From contig URKY01000063.1 of assembly GCA_900548465.1 (NCBI GenBank), positions 1 through 10,448 of the forward strand: a DNA stretch of 10,448 nt, written 5' to 3'. Positions within the stretch are counted from its first letter, which is position 1, and every line of letters begins with the position of its first letter. The position numbers were made by a program, and so were the translations under genes. Under the pieces are notes generated by a model, which had not been told where the DNA came from, did no database searches, and saw nothing but the letters and a program-made list of their open reading frames with translations. This DNA comes from an uncultured Eubacterium sp. (GTDB lineage: Bacteria > Bacillota > Clostridia > Lachnospirales > Lachnospiraceae). Shown here in pieces: positions 6,570 through 10,448 of the stretch.

Positions 6570-6620
6570 GGAGTCCGAAGAATGGTGGAAGGGGTAGCGA
6601 CCTTCCATCCGGAATCCTCC
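6570..6620 (+). ncRNA. Candidate structured leader RNA before DUF3793
   Basis: A multi-segment hairpin fills the leader: GGAG (6570-6573) pairs with CTCC (6617-6620), TCCG (6574-6577) with CGGA (6610-6613), and TGGAAGG (6586-6592) with CCTTCCA (6601-6607). The loop is GGTAGCGA, and an asymmetric internal loop (AAGAATGG) opens one side. No T-run follows. The ribosome site AAAGG (6628-6632) and the ATG at 6642 lie just outside the fold. It does not match the riboswitch consensuses I know. It could be a regulatory leader, a stabilising 5' hairpin or a degenerate element. Confidence 0.4.
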
Positions 6621-6641
6621 CAAAAAGAAAGGCAGTAGGGT

Positions 6642-7205
6642 ATGCTTGAAAAATATTTAATTGAATGGTGTTCGTCAACACTGGCATCACTGAAAACAGC
6701 AAGTCTGTTTAATTGGTTTTACAAAAAAGATGGTATTTCTTTAGATGACATGAAACAGAAAATTCGGGAGATGAATGAAAAATTTGTACATAAGGGTATT
6801 GAAATTGAAATACTTAGAGAGGATGAACAGTCAGCATTAATATACGTTTATCGTATTAACAAATTAAAGTCTGATTTAAAAAGGCAAAGCGTACGTATGC
6901 TTTTGGAAAAACAGGGCTATAATTGTGATGACCTTAAAAGCTCTCTTATGACATTAAAGAAAAGGTTGAAAGACTTAAAAAAATTCCCTCATGAAATAGG
7001 ATTGTTTCTGGATTATCCTATAGAGGATGTAATTGGATTTATTAGAAATAAAGGAAGCCATTTTAAGTGTTGCGGATATTGGAAAGTATATGGGGATGAA
7101 AAAGAGGCTGCCCGTCAGTTTGCAAAATATGATAAATGCAATCGTATTTATAAAAAACTATGGTTAGAGGGCAGTAATATAATGAAACTTACAGTTGCAG
7201 CATAA
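6642..7205 (+). CDS. DUF3793 family protein
   Basis: Member of DUF3793, an uncharacterised cytosolic family of Firmicutes. The 187-residue protein shows the typical C-terminal signature: FPHEIGLFLDYPIEDVIGF (115-133), KCCGYWKVYGD (142-152) and KYDKCNRIY (162-170). The middle (about 75-115) is a basic helical stretch, and the N-terminus is less conserved. Cysteines at C10, C95, C143, C144 and C166 could bind a metal or be redox-active, which is speculation. The start is supported by AAAGG nine bases before the ATG. The gene ends 18 bases before a flavodoxin gene, so the two form an operon, an arrangement I recall from other clostridia. Its leader carries tandem dyads and a hairpin. The pairing suggests a role linked to flavodoxin or iron supply, but the function is unknown. 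Confidence 0.88.
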   Translation: MLEKYLIEWCSSTLASLKTASLFNWFYKKDGISLDDMKQKIREMNEKFVHKGIEIEILREDEQSALIYVYRINKLKSDLKRQSVRMLLEKQGYNCDDLKSSLMTLKKRLKDLKKFPHEIGLFLDYPIEDVIGFIRNKGSHFKCCGYWKVYGDEKEAARQFAKYDKCNRIYKKLWLEGSNIMKLTVAA

Positions 7206-7223
7206 GCAAAGAAAGGAAATAAA

Positions 7224-7646
7224 ATGAGTAAGGTAGCAGTAGTATTTTGGAGTGGAACAGGTAATACAGGAATTATGGCAACTAATGTTGCTGATGGAGC
7301 AAAAGAGGCAGGTGCAGAGGCAGATGTAATTTTCTGTTCTGAATTCAGTGCTGATAAGATGGATGAATATGATGCAATTGCATTTGGATGTCCGTCAATG
7401 GGGGCTGAACAGCTTGAAGAAGGTGAATTTGAACCAATGTTTTTGGCATGTGAAGAAAAATTAAAAGGAAAGAAAATTGCTTTGTTTGGCTCATACGGCT
7501 GGGGTGACGGCGAATGGATGAGAAACTGGGATGAGACATGTAGAAATGATGGTGCGGTAATGGCTTGCGATTATGTTATATGTAATGAAGCACCGGATGA
7601 TGATGCGATTGAGGAATGTAAAGCCTTAGGAAAAGCATTGGCATAA
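7224..7646 (+). CDS. Short-chain flavodoxin
   Basis: Small FMN-binding electron carrier that replaces ferredoxin when iron is scarce. At 140 residues it fits the short-chain clostridial type. The phosphate-binding loop SGTGNTG is at 10-16. The first flavin loop GCPSMGAEQLEE is at 55-66. The second loop GSYGWGDGEW is at 89-98, where W93 corresponds to the tryptophan that stacks on the isoalloxazine ring in clostridial flavodoxins. The protein is strongly acidic, as usual for the family. A good ribosome site (AAAGGAA) lies before the ATG, and the DUF3793 stop is 18 bases upstream, so the two are cotranscribed. No convincing terminator follows; the 90 bases to the DUF1846 start are A/T-rich without a strong hairpin, so read-through is possible. 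Confidence 0.95.
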   Translation: MSKVAVVFWSGTGNTGIMATNVADGAKEAGAEADVIFCSEFSADKMDEYDAIAFGCPSMGAEQLEEGEFEPMFLACEEKLKGKKIALFGSYGWGDGEWMRNWDETCRNDGAVMACDYVICNEAPDDDAIEECKALGKALA

Positions 7647-7724
7647 AAATAAAAAAAATCGGATAAAACCATTGCAAAATTTTCGAATATCTTGCACAAT
7701 AGTATGTGGCAAAAAAATACTAAT

Positions 7725-7728
7725 GAGG
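7725..7728 (+). promoter_or_regulatory. Ribosome binding site that decides the DUF1846 start
   Basis: GAGG lies eight bases before a TTG (7737-7739). The longer ATG start at 7692 has no such site, and the 15 extra residues it adds (MHNSMWQKNTNEVKI) do not look like the family, whose members begin close to GFDNEKYLKMQ. Confidence 0.7.
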
Positions 7729-7736
7729 TTAAGATT

Positions 7737-9227
7737 TTGAAAAAAGGATTTGATAACGAAAAATATTTAAAAATGCAATCAGAACACATAAGAGAAAGGA
7801 TTGCCCAGTTTGGAAACAAACTATACCTTGAATTTGGAGGGAAACTTTTTGATGACTACCATGCTTCAAGGGTTTTGCCGGGATTTGAACCGGATTCAAA
7901 ATTACAGATGTTATTGCAACTGAAGGATCAGGCAGAAATTGTAATAGTAATCAGTGCGGAAGATATTGAAGAAAATAAAGTACGTGGTGATTATGGAATA
8001 ACATATGATATGGATGTATTAAGACTTATTGACGAGTTCCAGTCTGTTGGACTTTTTGTTGGAAGTGTTTGTCTTACAAAATTTGCGGGACAGCCGGCAG
8101 CAGAATTGTTCCAGAAAAGACTTGGCGAGTTGGGAATAAAATCTTACAGACATTACAAAATTCCGGGATATCCAAGCGACGTAGACTATATTGTAAGCGA
8201 CGAAGGATATGGAAAAAATGAATATATTGAAACAGAAAGACCGTTGGTTGTAATCACAGCTCCGGGTCCTGGAAGTGGAAAAATGGCAACATGTCTTTCA
8301 CAATTATACCATGAGCATAAGAGAGGCGTTGAGGCAGGATATGCAAAATTTGAAACATTCCCTATTTGGAATATTCCACTTAGACATCCTGTAAACCTTG
8401 CATATGAGGCGGCAACAGCTGACTTAAACGATGTTAATATGATTGACCCATTTCATCTTGAGGCTTATGGAGAAACAACAGTTAACTACAACAGAGATAT
8501 AGAAATATTCCCTGTAGTTAATGCAATGTTTGAGCTTATTGCAGGAAAAAGTCCATATAAATCACCAACTGATATGGGTGTTAATATGGCGGGAAATTGC
8601 ATTATTGATGATGAGGCATGTTGTGCTGCATCAAAACAGGAAATTATAAGAAGATATTACAAGGCTTTGTGTGAAAAACGAAGCAAGGGTACGATAAAGG
8701 ATGATTTGTCAAAGCTAGAGATTTTGATGAAGCAGGCTGGAATAACAATTGCTGACAGAAAGGTTGCAGTAGAGGCCCTTAAGAAAGAAGAGGCTACAGA
8801 CAATAAGCCGGCAACAGCGATTGAACTGCAGGATGGTACAATTGTAACAGGAAGAACAAGTGATCTCCTTGGTGCCTCTGCAGCAGCATTAATCAATGCA
8901 TTAAAATCACTGGCTGGAATTGATGATGATGTAAATCTTATTGCACCGGAAGCAATCGAACCAATCCAAACATTAAAAACAAATTATTTAGGAAGTAAGA
9001 ACCCACGTCTTCATACAGACGAAGTACTTATAGCATTATCATCAATGGCATCTCACAGCGAAAATGCCATGTTGGCAATGAAACAGCTTCCAAAACTTAA
9101 GGGATGTGATGCACATTCTACAGTAATTCTTTCATCAGTAGATGAAAAAATCTTCAAAAAACTTGGTATCCAGATTACATGTGAACCAAAATACGAAGAA
9201 AACGGCAGAAAATATCATAAACATTAA
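7737..9227 (+). CDS. DUF1846 (UPF0371) family protein
   Basis: Large conserved cytosolic protein of unknown function, widespread in Firmicutes and Actinobacteria. The N-terminus (M)KKGFDNEKYLKMQSEHIRERI and LYLEFGGKLFDDYHASRVLPGF are family hallmarks. With the TTG start the length is 496 residues, the usual size. A P-loop-like segment, TAPGPGSGKMATCL (173-186; GPGSGK at 177-182), suggests nucleotide or phosphate binding. Other conserved-looking parts are FPIWNIPLRHPVNLAYEAATADLNDVNMIDPFHLEAYG and the cysteine-bearing DDEACCAAS. The gene follows flavodoxin in the same direction after 90 bases and converges with the SOD-like gene across the inverted-repeat element. An ATG start at 7692 (511 residues) is possible but lacks a ribosome site. 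The family call is firm; the biochemical role is not known to me. Confidence 0.92.
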   Translation: MKKGFDNEKYLKMQSEHIRERIAQFGNKLYLEFGGKLFDDYHASRVLPGFEPDSKLQMLLQLKDQAEIVIVISAEDIEENKVRGDYGITYDMDVLRLIDEFQSVGLFVGSVCLTKFAGQPAAELFQKRLGELGIKSYRHYKIPGYPSDVDYIVSDEGYGKNEYIETERPLVVITAPGPGSGKMATCLSQLYHEHKRGVEAGYAKFETFPIWNIPLRHPVNLAYEAATADLNDVNMIDPFHLEAYGETTVNYNRDIEIFPVVNAMFELIAGKSPYKSPTDMGVNMAGNCIIDDEACCAASKQEIIRRYYKALCEKRSKGTIKDDLSKLEILMKQAGITIADRKVAVEALKKEEATDNKPATAIELQDGTIVTGRTSDLLGASAAALINALKSLAGIDDDVNLIAPEAIEPIQTLKTNYLGSKNPRLHTDEVLIALSSMASHSENAMLAMKQLPKLKGCDAHSTVILSSVDEKIFKKLGIQITCEPKYEENGRKYHKH

Positions 9228-9235
9228 AAATTTCC

Positions 9236-9482
9236 GCCATAAAAATAAAATAATAAAATGGGAAAATAAAAAGAGAATATATCAGCATTAAAACAGATTG
9301 TATTTCTATCTTTGCTGCGCCGCTTTTTAACCATTGCTTTCGCAAACTCGCCCGCTTCGCGGACTCAAACAGTGCTTACGCAATGGTAGCTATGCTCACA
9401 AAGATGACGAAATCCTGCTCATCGTTTTTCTGCTGATATATTCTCTTTTTATTTTCCGTTTTATTAAAATTATTTTTATGGC
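9236..9482. repeat. 247-bp element with long inverted-repeat ends (MITE- or REP-like)
   Basis: The arms 9236-9287 and 9431-9482 are inverted copies. The inner 27 bases (9261-9287 and 9431-9457) match perfectly, and the outer part (GCCATAAAAATAA...TAATAAAA) matches with a few changes and one bulge. Inside, ATTTC-TATCTTTG pairs with CAAAGATGACGAAAT, ACCATTGC (9330-9337) with GCAATGGT (9380-9387), and CCGC-TTC-GCGG (9352-9362) forms the tip. The whole element can thus fold as one long imperfect hairpin. The core is much richer in GC than the surroundings. It fills the convergent gap between DUF1846 and the SOD-like gene, contains no gene, and could act as a two-way terminator. A non-autonomous transposable element or a dispersed palindromic repeat is the likely nature; copy number cannot be judged here. 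Confidence 0.8.
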
Positions 9483-9961
9483 AGGAATCTTTGAATGACA
9501 CCACATGCTATTTTCTCGCCGGAGTTTCCGGATGGTTGGGTCATATAGTCATCGGGCATACGGTGAATTATGATGGAACGACCGAGAATTTCGTCCACAA
9601 TAAACCGTTCAGTGTAGAAAATGGAGAAGGAGTAACCCTTATTTCCAAGGAGAGCAGGCATATCTCCTGCATGCATTGGGTGAGGCTTGCTGCCGGGATT
9701 AAAGTGGTCGCCGGTTTTATCAAAAGGAGGAGTACAGTTTCCGTTTTCATGGATATGCATACCATAAAAAGCACTGAAATAAGAGTCGGAAGGAAGAGGC
9801 AGATTGCCAACTTCAACTTTTACCAGAGTTCCACATACAGAAAACTGATAAAAATAAGCTCTACCGCAGATGTTTGGATAGTCATTGCCACCACATATAT
9901 CTGCATAGGCGTCAGGGTAACAGTTAGTCAATATTTCTAAAAAGTTTGAATTACAATTCAT
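9476..9961 (-). CDS. Cu/Zn superoxide dismutase-like protein, cytosolic
   Basis: Member of the Cu/Zn-SOD fold family, 161 residues. Copper ligands are present in GMHIHE (H69, H71) and IIIH (H133). The bridging histidine is H86 in GDHFNP. Zinc ligands are H94, H97 and D100 in HPMHAGDMP, a zinc loop shorter than in classical enzymes. The disulfide cysteines C76 (ENGNC) and C153 (IACGVI) are kept. The active-site arginine that guides superoxide is replaced by K150 in GNSGEKIACGVI. No signal peptide or lipobox is present, unlike most bacterial Cu/Zn SODs. Similar short forms occur in gut Lachnospiraceae as I recall. No clear ribosome site precedes the ATG. The stop and last proline codon lie within the right arm of the inverted-repeat element. 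Dismutase activity is plausible but not assured. The gene is divergent from the peptidase gene. Confidence 0.9.
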   Translation of the reverse strand: MNCNSNFLEILTNCYPDAYADICGGNDYPNICGRAYFYQFSVCGTLVKVEVGNLPLPSDSYFSAFYGMHIHENGNCTPPFDKTGDHFNPGSKPHPMHAGDMPALLGNKGYSFSIFYTERFIVDEILGRSIIIHRMPDDYMTQPSGNSGEKIACGVIQRFLP

Positions 9962-9993
9962 TGTTTGAAACCAAAAGTTTTAGTATATTATAT
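9961..9993. promoter_or_regulatory. Divergent promoter region between the SOD-like and peptidase genes
   Basis: On the reverse strand a perfect TATAAT lies at 9987-9992, 25 bases before the SOD-like ATG, though I see no good -35. On the forward strand TTGTTT (9961-9966) and TATATT (9984-9989) are 17 bases apart, as are TTGAAA (9965-9970) and TTATAT (9988-9993). The two promoters would overlap. The whole intergenic gap is only 63 bases. Confidence 0.45.
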
Positions 9994-10024
9994 GTAGAAG
10001 AAGTAATAGGAGTGTAAAAATATT

Positions 10025-10448
10025 ATGGAAATAAAAGAAAGGATAAATTGTTTACAAAAGTTAATGAAAGAAAATGATATTCAGGCTTACATTATTCCTA
10101 CAGATGATTTTCACTCTTCTGAGTATGTGGGAGATTATTTTAAATGCAGGGAGTATATGTCAGGATTTACAGGTTCAGCAGGTACATTGGTAGCTTTAGA
10201 AGAAAGAGCGTACTTGTGGACAGACGGAAGATATTTTCTTCAGGCGGATAAACAGTTGGAGAAAACAGGTATTGTTCTTATGAAGTCAGGGCAGCCGCAT
10301 GTTCCAATAATTGAAAAATTCCTGAAAAGGGAATTAAAAGAAGGAGATACAATAGGTTTTGATGGAAGAACCATAAGCAAAAATTTTGCAGACAAATTAT
10401 TAGAAGAAATAAAGGGGAAAAACATTAAATTTAAAGGAAACATTGATT
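10025..10448 (+). CDS. Xaa-Pro aminopeptidase (M24 family), N-terminal part
   Basis: The N-terminal 141 residues of an aminopeptidase P-type metallopeptidase, which removes N-terminal residues that precede proline. The window ends before the catalytic pita-bread domain, so the metal-binding residues cannot be seen. The creatinase-like N-terminal domain is clear: AYIIPTDDFHSSEY, then CREYMSGFTGSAGTLV, AYLWTDGRYFLQAD, a region resembling MKSGQPHVPIIEKFL, and GDTIGFDGRTIS. These match the long (about 590-residue) Firmicute type better than the short type. AGGAG (10008-10012) lies 12 bases before the ATG, rather long spacing but the only good site. The gene is divergent from the SOD-like gene and continues past the right edge. 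Confidence 0.9.
   Translation, partial: MEIKERINCLQKLMKENDIQAYIIPTDDFHSSEYVGDYFKCREYMSGFTGSAGTLVALEERAYLWTDGRYFLQADKQLEKTGIVLMKSGQPHVPIIEKFLKRELKEGDTIGFDGRTISKNFADKLLEEIKGKNIKFKGNID

Noticed and set aside
6570..6620. Known riboswitch (fluoride, ZTP, preQ1, NiCo, SAM, THF)
   Set aside because: None of the conserved cores I remember for these classes can be placed on the sequence, so it is reported only as an unassigned fold.
7647..7736. Terminator between flavodoxin and DUF1846
   Set aside because: Only A/T-rich runs and weak partial complementarity; no stem followed by a T-run.
9491..9940. 149-residue forward open frame opposite the SOD-like gene
   Set aside because: The reverse strand carries the full set of Cu/Zn-SOD metal ligands in order; the forward frame has no recognisable motif and no ribosome site.

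Overview
The window looks like chromosome from a low-GC anaerobic Firmicute, most probably a gut Lachnospiraceae. The signs are strongly AT-rich coding DNA, AGGAGG-type ribosome binding sites, a huge secreted glycosidase with Thr-Pro linkers and a lysine-rich Ig-like tail, a DUF3793-flavodoxin pair, a DUF1846 protein and a cytosolic Cu/Zn-SOD-like protein of the kind found in that family. I see no phage, transposase, CRISPR array, tRNA or rRNA.

Layout. Positions 2-139 may be the 3' end of an upstream gene. A leader follows, then one 1583-residue secreted protein (274-5025): signal peptide, ricin-type beta-trefoil, GH76 alpha-1,6-mannanase domain, CBM6, a second trefoil/fascin-like module, a second CBM6, three PTT(T)VA linkers alternating with two near-duplicate FN3 domains, and a basic C-terminal FN3-like plus Ig-like tail. 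It ends at a strong terminator (5050-5110). Next come a reverse-strand TspO/MBR membrane protein (5304-5768, TTG start), a 71-residue single-pass membrane protein (5865-6080) and an acylphosphatase (6193-6465).

The most interesting regulatory stretch is 6499-6620. Two tandem 18-bp dyads (AGTTAG-N6-MTAACT) overlap a possible promoter and also form a terminator-like hairpin. A second compact hairpin lies in the leader of a DUF3793-flavodoxin operon (6642-7646). The arrangement fits metal- or iron-responsive control of flavodoxin, which is inference. A DUF1846 protein follows (7737-9227, TTG start).

The convergent gap between DUF1846 and the reverse-strand SOD-like gene (9476-9961) is filled by a 247-bp element with roughly 52-bp inverted-repeat ends and a GC-rich palindromic core. 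It is a MITE- or REP-like candidate and reaches into the SOD-like stop codon. Divergent from the SOD-like gene is an Xaa-Pro aminopeptidase (10025 onward), cut by the window edge.

The genes do not form one pathway. There is a polysaccharide-degradation gene, a housekeeping and stress cluster (TspO, acylphosphatase, flavodoxin, SOD-like), and a peptidase.
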